Below are positions 40,626 to 49,592 of a stretch of 64,000 nucleotides of DNA, piece after piece. Position 1 is the stretch's first letter. Every line of letters begins with the position of its first letter. Made by a program: the position numbers and the translations under genes. Source of the DNA: Solidesulfovibrio carbinoliphilus subsp. oakridgensis (GTDB lineage: Bacteria > Desulfobacterota > Desulfovibrionia > Desulfovibrionales > Desulfovibrionaceae); NCBI RefSeq assembly GCF_000177215.2, contig NZ_CM001368.1, forward strand, positions 1,178,001 through 1,242,000, written 5' to 3'. Below the pieces are notes generated by a model. That model worked only from the letters and a program-made list of their open reading frames with translations. It did no database searches and was not told the origin of the DNA.

Positions 40626-42206
40626 CTAGTCCACCCGGTAGTGGCAGCCGAGCGACCTTCTGTTCTGCATGGCCGCGATGGTGATGGTGTAGGCGGCCTG
40701 GCAGCCGTGGAAGAGATCCACGATGGCCTTGGAGATGGGCGTTTCGCGGTAGAAGTCGTGGATGTGCTTGTTGAGTTCCCGCAGGTCCTCGAAGGCCCTT
40801 TTGAGCCGCGAGCTCGACCGGTTGATGCCCACGTAGTTCCACATGGTGTTGCGGATGGTGGCCCAGTCCTGGGCAATGAGGGCCGGGTCCTCGTTGCGGT
40901 TGGACCCCGGGCTCACCCAGTCCGGGATGCTGTCCACCAGCCTGCGGCCAAGCGCCGCCTTGTGCCCGGCCCGCTTGCCGATGTCATGGCCCACGCTGTA
41001 GCCCCACAAGAGACATTCCAGCAGCGAGGTGCTGGCCAGCCGGTTGGCCCCGTGCAGGCCCGTGCAGGCGCATTCGCCCGCGGCATAGAGCCGCTCCAGG
41101 GTGGTGCGGCCGGCGTTGTCGGTCAGGACGCCGCCGCAGAAGTAGTGGGCCGCCGGCACCACCGGAATGGGCTGCCTGGTGATGTCGATGCCAAGCTGGA
41201 GGCAGCCCTTGTGGACGGTCGGGAAGTGCTGCTCCAGGTTTTTCACGTAATTGGCCACGTCCAGGTAGACGCAGTCCTGGTCGGTCTTGAGCATCTCGGC
41301 CAGGATGGCCCGGGTGACGATGTCGCGCGGGGCCAGATCGGCCCGGGGGTCGTAGCGCTGCATGAAGGGCTCGCCCGAGGCGTTCACCAGCCTGGCCCCT
41401 TCACCGCGAAGGGCTTCGGTGACAAGGAGCCGCCGCTCGGCCCGGTGAAAGAGCGTGGTCGGGTGAAACTGCACGTATTCCACGTTCATGACCTTGGCAA
41501 AGGCCCGGGAGGCCATGGCCAGGGCCGAACCGATGGAGGAGCGGGTGTTGGAGGTGTGGAGAAAAAGCCGGCCGCACCCGCCCGTGGCCAGGACCGTGAA
41601 ATCGGCCAGGATCGTCTCCACCTGGCCCGAGACCTCGTTTAAGACATACGCGCCCAGACACTGGTTTAGAAGCTGGTACTTGAATTCCAGGAGCGTGGCG
41701 TGGTGGTGCGAGGTAAGGAGGTCCACGGCCGTGCGCCGGGCCAGGACCCGGATGGCCGGGTTGGCCTTCACCGCGGCCATGAGCCCTTCCATGATGCCGC
41801 GTCCGGTCCGGTCGGCCATGTGGAGGATGCGGGCCACGCTGTGGCCGCCCTCCTTGCCCATGTGGTACTCCTGGCTGTCGGCCTTGTGGTCGAAGGGCAG
41901 GTGCAGGCGATCGATCAAGAGCTCCTGGACCACCTGCGGGCCACGCTTGGCCAGGTACTTGACGGCCCGGGGCGAATTGTAGCGCCAGCCGCAGGTCAGG
42001 ATGTCGCGTTCGAGGAGCTGCGGCGAATCGTCGGCCCCCCGAAAGACGATGCCGCCCTGGGCCAGGGCGCTGTTGCCGTCGTCGAGATCCTCGCCCGACG
42101 TCAGGACGATCACCTCGAGCCCGGCATCGGCCAGGGTCAGGGCGGCGGTCAGTCCAGCCACGCCCGAGCCCACGACCAGGGCATTGGCATGCATGCGGTA
42201 AACCAT
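40626..42206 (-). CDS. nadB: L-aspartate oxidase
   Basis: A 526-residue FAD enzyme that oxidises L-aspartate to iminoaspartate, the first step of de novo NAD synthesis. Motifs: ALVVGSGVAGLTAALTLADAG (FAD dinucleotide fold, about 8-28), DDGNSALAQGGIVF, GGHSVARILHM, VLATGGCGRLFLHTSNT, MNVEYVQFHPTTLF, CGGVLTDNAGRTTLERLYAAGECACTG, NRLASTSLLECLLWG. The C-terminal helical domain is present. The longer open frame to 43358 overlaps nadA and is a shadow. It follows nadA in the nadC-nadA-nadB transcript. Confidence 0.95.
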   Translation of the reverse strand: MVYRMHANALVVGSGVAGLTAALTLADAGLEVIVLTSGEDLDDGNSALAQGGIVFRGADDSPQLLERDILTCGWRYNSPRAVKYLAKRGPQVVQELLIDRLHLPFDHKADSQEYHMGKEGGHSVARILHMADRTGRGIMEGLMAAVKANPAIRVLARRTAVDLLTSHHHATLLEFKYQLLNQCLGAYVLNEVSGQVETILADFTVLATGGCGRLFLHTSNTRSSIGSALAMASRAFAKVMNVEYVQFHPTTLFHRAERRLLVTEALRGEGARLVNASGEPFMQRYDPRADLAPRDIVTRAILAEMLKTDQDCVYLDVANYVKNLEQHFPTVHKGCLQLGIDITRQPIPVVPAAHYFCGGVLTDNAGRTTLERLYAAGECACTGLHGANRLASTSLLECLLWGYSVGHDIGKRAGHKAALGRRLVDSIPDWVSPGSNRNEDPALIAQDWATIRNTMWNYVGINRSSSRLKRAFEDLRELNKHIHDFYRETPISKAIVDLFHGCQAAYTITIAAMQNRRSLGCHYRVD

Positions 42207-42238
42207 GGGATTCTCCCGGTTAGGCCCGGTCCGGATGA

Positions 42239-43270
42239 TCAGGCCGACACTTCCAGCATCCGCGTGACGGCCGCCGTGGCCGGGGCGCGCACCGCCTCCG
42301 GCACGGTCACCGGCTCGGCCGTATCCAGGCCGACGAGCGTGGCCAGCAAATTTTCCTCGGTCCCCTTGCCCATGTTCGAGCAGGCGGAAAGGCACAGCGG
42401 CCGGACGGTCTTCTCGCCCCGGTACTTGTTGGCCAGACGCCGGACGAGGTTGATCTCCGTGCCGATCACGATGTCCGCCCCGGCCGGGGCCTCGGCCACG
42501 TACTTGATGATAAACGAGGTGGAGCCGGCCGCGTCGGCGGCCTTGACCGTCTCCGGCGAACACTCGGGGTGGACCACCACCTTGGCGGCCGGATTTTTTT
42601 GCCGCACGGCCTCGATGTCCCGGGCCTTGAAGCGTGCGTGGATGACGCACTGGCCGGGCCACAGGAGCACCTCGGCCGCCATGGCGGCCGAGAAGTCGAT
42701 CCGGGCCCCGTTGCTCCGGACGTCCAGGATGTGCCGCCGCTCCGGCGACACGCCGAGGGCGTCGCAGGTGTTTTGCCCAAGCATCTTGTCCGGCAGGAAA
42801 AGCACGCCCCGCCCCTGGTCCAGTGCCCACCGGAGCATCTTCCCGGCATTGGCCGAGGTGCACACCGCCCCGCCCCGGGCCCCGACCACGGCCTTCACCG
42901 CGGCCGAAGAGTTGACGTAGGTCAGCGGCAAAACGTGTTTGCCCGCCGCCTCGAGCCGGGCCAGGACCGTCTCGACCAGGGCTGCCGGAGCCATCTCGGA
43001 CATGACGCAGGCCGCGTCCCGGGCCGGGATGTGGATGCGCTGGCCGGGCTTGGCCAGCATGGCCGCCGTCTCGGCCATGAAAAAGACGCCGCAAAAGACG
43101 ATGTCCCGGGCGGCCAGCGACGAAATCTTGCGGGAGAGCTCCAGGGAATCGCCCAGGATGTCGGCGTGGGCCACCACGTCGTCGTGCTGGTAGTGGTGGG
43201 CCAGGATGGCCAGGTCGCTGCCGCGCTGGCGGCGGATATCCGTGATTTTTTCCGCAAGGAAGGTGTTCAT
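42239..43270 (-). CDS. nadA: Quinolinate synthase A
   Basis: A 343-residue iron-sulfur enzyme condensing iminoaspartate and dihydroxyacetone phosphate to quinolinate. Recognisable blocks: AILAHHYQHDDVVAHADILGDSLELS, IVFCGVFFMAETAAMLA, AACVMSEMAP, YVNSSAAVKA, VCTSANAGKML, FLPDKMLGQNT, VVVHPECSPETV, GSTSFIIKYV, CLSACSNMGKGTEENLL. The Cys residues in ECSPETV and ACSNMGKG are expected to hold the 4Fe-4S cluster. It starts at ATG 43270, overlapping the nadC stop by ATGA. Confidence 0.96.
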   Translation of the reverse strand: MNTFLAEKITDIRRQRGSDLAILAHHYQHDDVVAHADILGDSLELSRKISSLAARDIVFCGVFFMAETAAMLAKPGQRIHIPARDAACVMSEMAPAALVETVLARLEAAGKHVLPLTYVNSSAAVKAVVGARGGAVCTSANAGKMLRWALDQGRGVLFLPDKMLGQNTCDALGVSPERRHILDVRSNGARIDFSAAMAAEVLLWPGQCVIHARFKARDIEAVRQKNPAAKVVVHPECSPETVKAADAAGSTSFIIKYVAEAPAGADIVIGTEINLVRRLANKYRGEKTVRPLCLSACSNMGKGTEENLLATLVGLDTAEPVTVPEAVRAPATAAVTRMLEVSA

Positions 43271-44160
43271 GATGAGGCCGTCTCCTGAAGCAGCATGCTG
43301 AAGTCCGCGCTCTTGGCGGAATGGGTGATCCGCCCGACCGACACGAAATCCGGGCCAAGGGCCCCGATGCCGGCCAGGGCGGCCACGTCCACCCCGCCGC
43401 TGACCTCGGTCTCGATGCCGGCCGGCACCATGGAGAGGGCCGCCCGCATGGTGTCGTGATCCATGTTGTCGAGCATGATCCGTCGGGGCTTCTCGGCCAC
43501 GGCTTGCCCCACCTCGGCCAGGGTTCGGCATTCGATCTCCACGGGCGGCATCGAATCCATACGATTTTGGTAGGCTTTGCGCAAGGCGGCCATGGCTTGG
43601 GGGATGCCGCCGGCCCGGTCGATATGGTTGTCCTTGAACATCAGCATCTCGGAGAGGTCCTTGCGGTGGTTGACGCCGCCGCCGACCACGACCGCGTATT
43701 TTTCCGGATAGCGCAGCCCTGGCAAGGTCTTTCGGGTGTCGAGGAGCCGGGTCCGGGTCCCGGCCAGGGCGGCCACGGCCCGGGCCACAGCGTTGGCGAT
43801 GCCGGAGAGGTGGCACAGGAAGTTGAGCATGACCCGCTCGGCCTTGAGCATGGTGATGGCCGGGCCCTCCATGGCCGCGACCACGGTCCGGTCGGGCACG
43901 CGGTCGCCGTCGGCGGCCAGGAAGGAGAGGGTGCAGCGTTCGGCCTCGCCCAGGCGCGAAACGACCAGGGGCAGGATGGGCAACCCGGCGACGAGGGTGT
44001 CCTCCTTGGCCACGATGCGCGCGGCCAGCCGGTCGCCCGGGGAAAACACCGCCATGGAGGTCAGGTCGTCGCCATCCTCCTCCAGGGCCAGGTCGATGGC
44101 CCGCACCAGGAACTGCCGGGCCGGGCCCGTGAAATAGGCTTCGAAACGGGGGTCGGTCAT
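43267..44160 (-). CDS. nadC: Nicotinate-nucleotide pyrophosphorylase
   Basis: A 297-residue enzyme converting quinolinate and PRPP to nicotinate mononucleotide. Motifs: EDGDDLTSMAVF, VMLNFLCHLSGIA, LLDTRKTLPGLRYPEKYAVVVGGGVNHR (active-site Arg/Lys/His), MFKDNHI, VEIECRTLAEV, IMLDNM, VSGGVDVAALAGIGALGPDFVSVGRITHS. It is the first gene of nadC-nadA-nadB. The start at 44160 (MTDPRFEAYF) fits the family; a longer open frame upstream is not coding-like. Confidence 0.95.
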   Translation of the reverse strand: MTDPRFEAYFTGPARQFLVRAIDLALEEDGDDLTSMAVFSPGDRLAARIVAKEDTLVAGLPILPLVVSRLGEAERCTLSFLAADGDRVPDRTVVAAMEGPAITMLKAERVMLNFLCHLSGIANAVARAVAALAGTRTRLLDTRKTLPGLRYPEKYAVVVGGGVNHRKDLSEMLMFKDNHIDRAGGIPQAMAALRKAYQNRMDSMPPVEIECRTLAEVGQAVAEKPRRIMLDNMDHDTMRAALSMVPAGIETEVSGGVDVAALAGIGALGPDFVSVGRITHSAKSADFSMLLQETASS

Positions 44161-44517
44161 GGACTCACCGCATCCGTTGGTCAGGGCCGGGGCCCGACGC
44201 ATGGCGCGTCGGACCGCAACCGGGTGGGGGAAGGACCGGGCCGGCCGCGCCGCGTGTCCCTCCGGGAAGAGGGCGCGTCCCTTCGATGACGCGCCGCCGT
44301 GAAAAAAATAGCTTTTTTGCTCCGGGCCGGCAAGGGAGGCCGGTGGCGACATTTGTCCCGGCAAGGACCGGCCGGCCGGCGGCGGCGAAAGGGCCCATCC
44401 CGGCAAGCGCCCCGGCTCCGGGGAAAATCTCCCCTGCCTCGCCGGATTCCGGCCGCGGGTCACAATGTCCCGCCCGGCCCGCGGGGTGGGTAAAATGGCC
44501 TTGCGCCGGCCGCCTCC
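44161..44517. other. Intergenic region upstream of the nad operon
   Basis: 357 bases between rarA's end and nadC's start. It has an A/T hairpin-like run (GAAAAAAATAGCTTTTTTGC, 44300-44319) that could be a terminator for rarA or a promoter element for nadC. I find no gene, and no clear riboswitch or NadQ/NrtR operator. Confidence 0.4.
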
Positions 44518-45744
44518 CTAGCCTTGCCGTTTTCGCAGCCGGGCCAGCCGGGCGGCCAGACGCGGCTCCATGCCCTGGTCCTTGGCCGTGTAGAACTGGC
44601 GGCCGACCAGTTCTTCGGGCAGGTAGTCCTGTTCCACCCAGGCCTCGGGATAGGCGTGGGGATACTTGTACCCCTTGCCGAACCCCCACTCCCGCTGGAG
44701 GCGGGTGGAGGGATTGCGCAGATGCAGGGGCACGGGCTTCAGGCCCCCCTGCATGATCTCTTTTTTGGCGGAGAGATAGGCGGCGTAGGTGGTGTTGCTC
44801 TTGGGGGCCAGCGCCAGGTAGACCACGGTCTGGGCCAGGGGAATGAACCCCTCGGGCATGCCGATCCGCTCCACGGCCTCGGCCGCCGAAACGGCCAGGG
44901 GCAAGGCCATGGGGTCGGCCAGCCCGATATCCTCGGAGGCCGAGATCATAAGTCGGCGGCAGCAAAAACGCGGGTCCTCGCCCGACTCCAACAGGCAGGC
45001 CAGGTAATAAAGGGCCGCATCCGGGTCGCTGCCCCGGATGGACTTGATCATGGCCGAGGCCAGCTCGTAGTGGGAATCCCCGTCCCGGTCGCCCCGGGCG
45101 AGGGCTTCGGGCAGGTGCTTTTTAAGCTCCTCCGGAGCCCGCTTCTCCTCGGGCAGGGCGGCCACGAATTCCACGAGGTTTAACAGCGTGCGCCCGTCGC
45201 CCGAAGACAGAAGGGCAATGGCGTCGAGGCTCTCCCGGGCCAAGTCCAGGCCGGCCGCCTTGGCCCCGCGCTCGGCCAGGAGCATCAGCTCGCCGTGGGA
45301 AAGCGGCCGCAGCCGCAGGACGTGGAGCCGGGAGAGGAGCTGGCGGGTCACGGAAAAAGAGGGATTTTCCGTGGTCGTGGCCAAAAGCACCATCTCGCCG
45401 GTCTCCAGAAGCGGCAGGAAAAAGTCCTGCTGGGCCTTGGAAAACCGGTGCAGCTCGTCGAGGATCAAAATTTCCTTGCCCTTGATGAGCTCCCGAAGCG
45501 TGGCCAGGCCGGCCTCGGGCGCGCTGACCCGCACGTAGGGCCGGCCCTTGGCCCGGGCCAGGATCAGGGCCAGCGTGGACTTGCCGCAGCCCGGCGGCCC
45601 GAAAAGGAGCAGGCTCGGCAGGCGCGGCGCGGCCAGCATGGTTTCCAGGCGGGAAATGACGTGAGTCTGGCCCACGAAGTCGGTGAGCGACTGGGGCCGT
45701 ATCCGTTCGGCCAGGGGCCGCTTTTCGTTGCCAAGCAAATCCAT
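44518..45744 (-). CDS. rarA: Replication-associated recombination protein RarA
   Basis: A 408-residue AAA+ ATPase of the clamp-loader type that acts at stalled replication forks. Motifs: PLAERIRPQSLTDFVGQTHV (N-terminal signature), LLLFGPPGCGKSTLALILA (Walker A, about 47-64), ILILDELHRFSKAQQDFFLP (Walker B), LLATTTENPSFSVT (sensor 1), LLNLVEFVAAL, and the C-terminal tetramer domain with HYELASAMIKSIRGSDPDAALYYLACLLE. Complete and normal in length. Confidence 0.94.
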   Translation of the reverse strand: MDLLGNEKRPLAERIRPQSLTDFVGQTHVISRLETMLAAPRLPSLLLFGPPGCGKSTLALILARAKGRPYVRVSAPEAGLATLRELIKGKEILILDELHRFSKAQQDFFLPLLETGEMVLLATTTENPSFSVTRQLLSRLHVLRLRPLSHGELMLLAERGAKAAGLDLARESLDAIALLSSGDGRTLLNLVEFVAALPEEKRAPEELKKHLPEALARGDRDGDSHYELASAMIKSIRGSDPDAALYYLACLLESGEDPRFCCRRLMISASEDIGLADPMALPLAVSAAEAVERIGMPEGFIPLAQTVVYLALAPKSNTTYAAYLSAKKEIMQGGLKPVPLHLRNPSTRLQREWGFGKGYKYPHAYPEAWVEQDYLPEELVGRQFYTAKDQGMEPRLAARLARLRKRQG

Positions 45745-45810
45745 GGATGCCTTTCTTGCGGTATTTGGCGGTCCGGCCGCCCCGATGGGCCGGGGTGGGC
45801 CGGACCCGGG

Positions 45811-46359
45811 TTATCGCCCTGGCGCCCGGACCGGTTCCGGCGCGCTTTCCAGGCCGACCGTCCGGTCCGGGCCGGTGGCCGCGGCCACCAGTCCGGCCAG
45901 GGAACGGTGGCGGACCATGAACCGGGAGGCCCCGTCCGCCGGTGTCTCCAGGACCATATCCACGTCGGCAGTGCGCCACAGGCAGACTGCCAGTTTGGCC
46001 GTATCGCGGCAATAGCCCGGCCCGTAGGCCCGGGTCAGGCGCTCGCGGAGCCCGGGCCCGTCGGCCGGGTCGGCCAGGGCGGCGGACAGGGAAAAAAACC
46101 GTTCCTCGAAAAAGGCCAGCACCGGCTCGGCCAGGGCGATGCCGAGAAACGTTTCGGTCTGGTCGGGGCGGGTGAAAAACCGCAGCCTGCCGGCCACGTC
46201 GTCCGGCAGCGGCACGGCCACGGCCACGAGACCGGCCGGCGGCGGATCGCCAAAGGCCAGTCCGGCCGCCCCGGGCGGCGGTTCGACCGGCCGGGAACAG
46301 GCCGCCATTGCGGCCACGAGGGCCAGGCCAAGCCATCCCCGGATTCCCGATCGCGCCAT
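45811..46359 (-). CDS. Hypothetical lipoprotein
   Basis: A 182-residue predicted lipoprotein with a signal peptide and lipobox (LVAAMAA|C, about 13-20). The mature part is Pro/Ala-rich with segments such as RLRFFTRPDQTETFLG and YGPGYCRDTAKLAVCLWRT, possibly a small beta domain with one disulfide. GGAGGTGGGC before ATG 46359 is a good ribosome site. It lies upstream of rarA on the same strand. The family is unknown. Confidence 0.65.
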   Translation of the reverse strand: MARSGIRGWLGLALVAAMAACSRPVEPPPGAAGLAFGDPPPAGLVAVAVPLPDDVAGRLRFFTRPDQTETFLGIALAEPVLAFFEERFFSLSAALADPADGPGLRERLTRAYGPGYCRDTAKLAVCLWRTADVDMVLETPADGASRFMVRHRSLAGLVAAATGPDRTVGLESAPEPVRAPGR

Positions 46360-46837
46360 GCCCACCTCCGGCCATTTTTCCGCTTGCCGCATCGCCCCGG
46401 CCGGGCGTGGCCGGAAACTACACCACAGTCCCGTTCAAAGCACGTAGATTTTTCAACCGCAACATCAATTTCCCCAAAAACAACACGGGCGACGACTGCA
46501 GACACTCGAAAATATCAACAGGTATTCCAAAAAATCAACAGTGCAGAAACATATTCATGAAAAATAATTCATTGCACTATCATTGGATACGCTTCCAGTA
46601 CTATGGATTGTTAAAAATAGTTCACCTGGTTGACCCCAAGCCGAACGGTGCTATTGTGCGCCACCTCCCCAATGATGTTTTCATGCGATCGTCACACAAG
46701 GCCGGCAGCGGACAGCCTTTCTTCTTGCCTGACCAGGCAAGGGGTTGCGGCTCCGACCCGGCGCCCAGCCGTTCCGGCCCGGTGTCCCGCCGCCCTGGAG
46801 CGGCACCCAGCAACCGCCAACCGTTCATGAGGCGACA
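46360..46837. other. AT-rich intergenic region with regulatory-looking repeats
   Basis: 478 bases with no gene. It is far AT-richer (46440-46640) than its surroundings. It contains AGTGCA...TGCACT arms at 46540-46545 and 46573-46578 enclosing two ATTCAT copies (46553 and 46567). This is the upstream region of the M23 gene and likely holds its promoter and an operator. Confidence 0.45.
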
Positions 46838-48205
46838 ATGGCGTCATTTTCCGTACGAAGCTTTCTGTCCCGTCTGCTGCAAGGAAGCCGGGCCCACGGC
46901 CTGGCCCTGTCCCTGGCCCTGCTGGTCCTTCTTGGCGGCGCGGCCGGGCTGTCCGTTTTTTTCCCCGCACAGCCGCAGCCGGTCTTCCAGGGACCGCCGG
47001 CGCTCCTCGTCGAAGCCTGCCCGCCCTGGGCCGACGCCCTCTGCGAACCGCGCGACAACCTGTTTGCCCGCACCGAGGAGGATCCGTCCGAAGAGGTGCT
47101 CTCCGGCGCGGTCAAGTCCGGCCAGACGCTCGGCGGCATCCTCGGCGACTACCTGGACGCCGGCCTCCTGGCCGCCCTCCGCGACCCGGCCGACGCTTCC
47201 CTGGCCCGCATCCAGCCCGGCCAGCCCTACCGGCTCACGGTCCGCGACCAGGAACTCGTTTCCTTCGAGTACGAAATCAGCCCCACCGAGACCCTGGTCA
47301 TCGACAGCGCGGCCGGCAAGCTCCTGGCCCGGGTGGAGACCAAAGAGCAGGAGACCCGGCAGGCGGTGCTGGCCGGCACCGTGGACTCAAGCCTCTTTCA
47401 AGCCGTGGAAGCGGCCGGCGGGGACGCCGGGACGGCCGCGGCCCTGGCCGAGGTCTTTGCCTGCGACATCGATTTCTGCAACGACGTGCAACCGGGAGAC
47501 ACCTTCCGGGCCGTGGTGGAAAAACGCTACGTGGACGGGAAATTCATCGGCCTGGGGAGGGTGCTGGCCGCCCGGTTCACCAACCAGGGCAAGACCCACG
47601 AGGGCTTCGCCCTGCCCGTGGCGGCCGGGCGCACGGAATATTGCGACGCGTCGGGCCGGCCGCTCCGCAAGGCCTTCCTGCGCGCACCCTTGTCCTTTCT
47701 GCGCATCACCTCGGGTTTTAGTGGCTCGCGCCTGCACCCCATCCTCAATGTGCGCAAGGCCCATTTCGGCGTGGACTACGCCGCCCCCACCGGCACTCCG
47801 GTCTGGAGCGTCGGCGACGGCGTGGTGGTCGAGCGGGGCCGCAACGCGGCCGCCGGCAACTACGTCACCGTGCGCCACGGCGCGACCTGGGTCACCCGCT
47901 ACAATCACCTGAGCCGCTTCGCCAAGGGACTCGACAAGGGGACCAAGGTCGCCCAGGGCGAGACCATCGGCTACGTCGGCCAGACCGGCCTGGCCACGGG
48001 GCCGCACCTGGATTTCCGCATTTACAAAAACGGCCAGCCCGTCAACGCCCTGGCCAATCCGGAAATGCAGGCCGATCCCCTGCCCGCCGCCCGGCTGGCC
48101 GCGTTCAAACGGGAAGCCGGGCGGCTGGCCGCCCTCCTCGACCGCGATCCCGAGTCCAAGGTCCTGGCTGATCGCGAACCCAAAAACGTGCGGCGCCTTC
48201 AGTAG
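46838..48205 (+). CDS. M23-family peptidoglycan metallopeptidase
   Basis: A 455-residue inner-membrane/periplasmic cell-wall peptidase. One N-terminal membrane helix (about 20-43, LALSLALLVLLGGAAGLSVF), then an OapA/LysM-like region (SGAVKSGQTLGGILGDY, about 85-100) and a middle domain. The C-terminal LytM domain has the zinc motif HFGVDYAAPTGTPV (H-x-x-x-D) and VRHGATWVTRYNHLS. The third metal position, usually H-x-H, reads GPHLDF, with Asp in place of the final His; this variant occurs in related proteobacterial proteins. It probably cleaves or remodels peptidoglycan crosslinks. Start at ATG 46838. Its end overlaps hemW's by 7 nt, tail to tail. Confidence 0.88.
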   Translation: MASFSVRSFLSRLLQGSRAHGLALSLALLVLLGGAAGLSVFFPAQPQPVFQGPPALLVEACPPWADALCEPRDNLFARTEEDPSEEVLSGAVKSGQTLGGILGDYLDAGLLAALRDPADASLARIQPGQPYRLTVRDQELVSFEYEISPTETLVIDSAAGKLLARVETKEQETRQAVLAGTVDSSLFQAVEAAGGDAGTAAALAEVFACDIDFCNDVQPGDTFRAVVEKRYVDGKFIGLGRVLAARFTNQGKTHEGFALPVAAGRTEYCDASGRPLRKAFLRAPLSFLRITSGFSGSRLHPILNVRKAHFGVDYAAPTGTPVWSVGDGVVVERGRNAAAGNYVTVRHGATWVTRYNHLSRFAKGLDKGTKVAQGETIGYVGQTGLATGPHLDFRIYKNGQPVNALANPEMQADPLPAARLAAFKREAGRLAALLDRDPESKVLADREPKNVRRLQ

Positions 48206-49326
48206 GCCAGGCGCTCCAGGATGACGTTGCTGACCAGAAAGCCGTTTTTGGTCAGCCGCAGGTGGCCGGCGCTCAGGCGGATCAGGTCCTTTTGGCGCAG
48301 GGCCGTGACAAGCGCCTCGTTATCCTTGATGAAGTCGCGGCCCGTGGCCTTGCGGTAGGCGGCCAGACGCAGGCCCTTGGCCGTACGCAAGGACAGCATG
48401 ACCATTTCCCGGACCCGCTCGGCCGGGGTGAGCGCCTCGGCCGCCTGGCCGCATTTGCCCGCCCTGGCCAAGGCCGCCCACTGGCGCACGTCTCCCGGAT
48501 TCTCGAACCGAAGGCCCCCCAGGGTCGAAACCGCCCCGGGCCCGAGGCCCAGGTAGTCCCTGCCCTCCCAGTAGCCCGAGTTGTGGCGGCTCATGAAACC
48601 CATACGGGCGAAATTCGAGATCTCGTACTGCAGGTAGCCCTGCTCCTCGAGAAACTCCGCGCCGTGCACGAACATCCGCCCCTGCTCGCCCTCCGGGGGC
48701 AGGGCCACCCCCCCGGCGGCCACGTCCTCGGCCAGGGGCGTGCCGGGCTCGACGGTCAGCCCGTAGCAGGACAGGTGCTCGGGCCGCAGGTTGACCGCGA
48801 CCTTGAGCGTCTCCAGCCAGGCCGCCTCGCGCTGGCCCGGCAGGCCCCAAATGAAATCCAGGCTGATGTTTTTAAACCCCACCTGCCGGGCCAGGCCATA
48901 GGCCGCCACCGCCCCGGCCGCGTCGTGGGGGCGCCCCAGAAACCGCAGGTCCGTGTCCGACAGGCTCTGCACCCCAAGACTCAGGCGGTTGACGCCATAC
49001 TTCAAGAGGGACTTTAAGTACTGCCCGTCCAGGGCCGAATCCGGATTGGCCTCGAAAGTCCACTCCACGGCCGGGTCCAGGTCGAAGTGCCGCCCGATCT
49101 CGGGGATGATCCTGGAAAGGGCCCACGGCGGGAGCAGGCTCGGCGTGCCGCCGCCGAAATAGACCGTCTCCACCCTGGGCCGGCCGAGCTTTTTCCCCCA
49201 GTGCCGCATCTCCAGCGGCAGCGCGGCCGCAAAGACCTCGACCTCGGCCATGTCCATGGGCCTGGAGACGAACGAGCAGTACCGGCACTTGCCCCGGCAA
49301 AACGGTACGTGGATATAGAGCAGCAT
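48199..49326 (-). CDS. hemW: HemW-like radical SAM protein
   Basis: A 375-residue radical SAM protein of the coproporphyrinogen III oxidase-like family, whose HemW members insert or carry haem rather than oxidise it. The cluster motif CRGKCRYCSF (C-x3-C-x2-C, about 9-18) binds a 4Fe-4S cluster and SAM. Other blocks: VETVYFGGGTPSLLPPWAL, VEWTFEANPD, GVNRLSLGVQSLSDTDLRFLGR, DFIWGLPGQ, HLSCYGLTVEPGTPLA, YEISNFAR, NSGYWEGRDYLGLGPGA. Complete. Upstream lie two inverted REP copies. Confidence 0.9.
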   Translation of the reverse strand: MLLYIHVPFCRGKCRYCSFVSRPMDMAEVEVFAAALPLEMRHWGKKLGRPRVETVYFGGGTPSLLPPWALSRIIPEIGRHFDLDPAVEWTFEANPDSALDGQYLKSLLKYGVNRLSLGVQSLSDTDLRFLGRPHDAAGAVAAYGLARQVGFKNISLDFIWGLPGQREAAWLETLKVAVNLRPEHLSCYGLTVEPGTPLAEDVAAGGVALPPEGEQGRMFVHGAEFLEEQGYLQYEISNFARMGFMSRHNSGYWEGRDYLGLGPGAVSTLGGLRFENPGDVRQWAALARAGKCGQAAEALTPAERVREMVMLSLRTAKGLRLAAYRKATGRDFIKDNEALVTALRQKDLIRLSAGHLRLTKNGFLVSNVILERLAY

Positions 49327-49390
49327 GGCGATGCCCCGTCCTTAGGCGCAATCGCGGACGGTCGCAAGTTGCGAGGGTGCGGGGGAGGAA

Positions 49391-49442
49391 GATGCCTCCG
49401 GCGGGCGGGGGGGATCATCCCCCCCGGACCCCCTGGGCGGGG
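49391..49442 (+). repeat. REP-like GC palindrome, copy D
   Basis: GATGCCTCCGGCGGGC followed by GGGGGGATCATCCCCCCCGG and ACCCCCTGG. It forms an inverted pair with copy E. Confidence 0.8.
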
Positions 49443-49513
49443 TTTTGGGTAGACATGAGGGAGTGTGGTCGTGGGCGGGGGCGTCGCCGGCTTGATTGCG
49501 GCTAGGCAGGCCC

Positions 49514-49570
49514 CCCTATTCGGGAGGGTCCGGGAGGGGGTGACCCCCTCCCGGCCGCCGGAGGCATCTT
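49514..49570 (-). repeat. REP-like GC palindrome, copy E (inverted)
   Basis: On the minus strand it reads AAGATGCCTCCGGCGGCC then GGGAGGGGGTCACCCCCTCCCGG. It diverges more from the others in the loop (GTCAC) but the flanks match. It faces copy D, about 70 bases away, so the two can pair with each other. Confidence 0.75.
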
Positions 49571-49592
49571 CCCTCTCCCCCCATCCCGCCTC

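Noticed and set aside
40626-43358. A 910-residue frame extending nadB upstream
   Set aside because: NadB proper starts at 42206; the extra part overlaps nadA in another frame and is not protein-like.
44161-44517. Riboswitch or NAD-responsive operator upstream of nadC
   Set aside because: I could not recognise any conserved riboswitch core or NrtR/NadR-type palindrome by eye.
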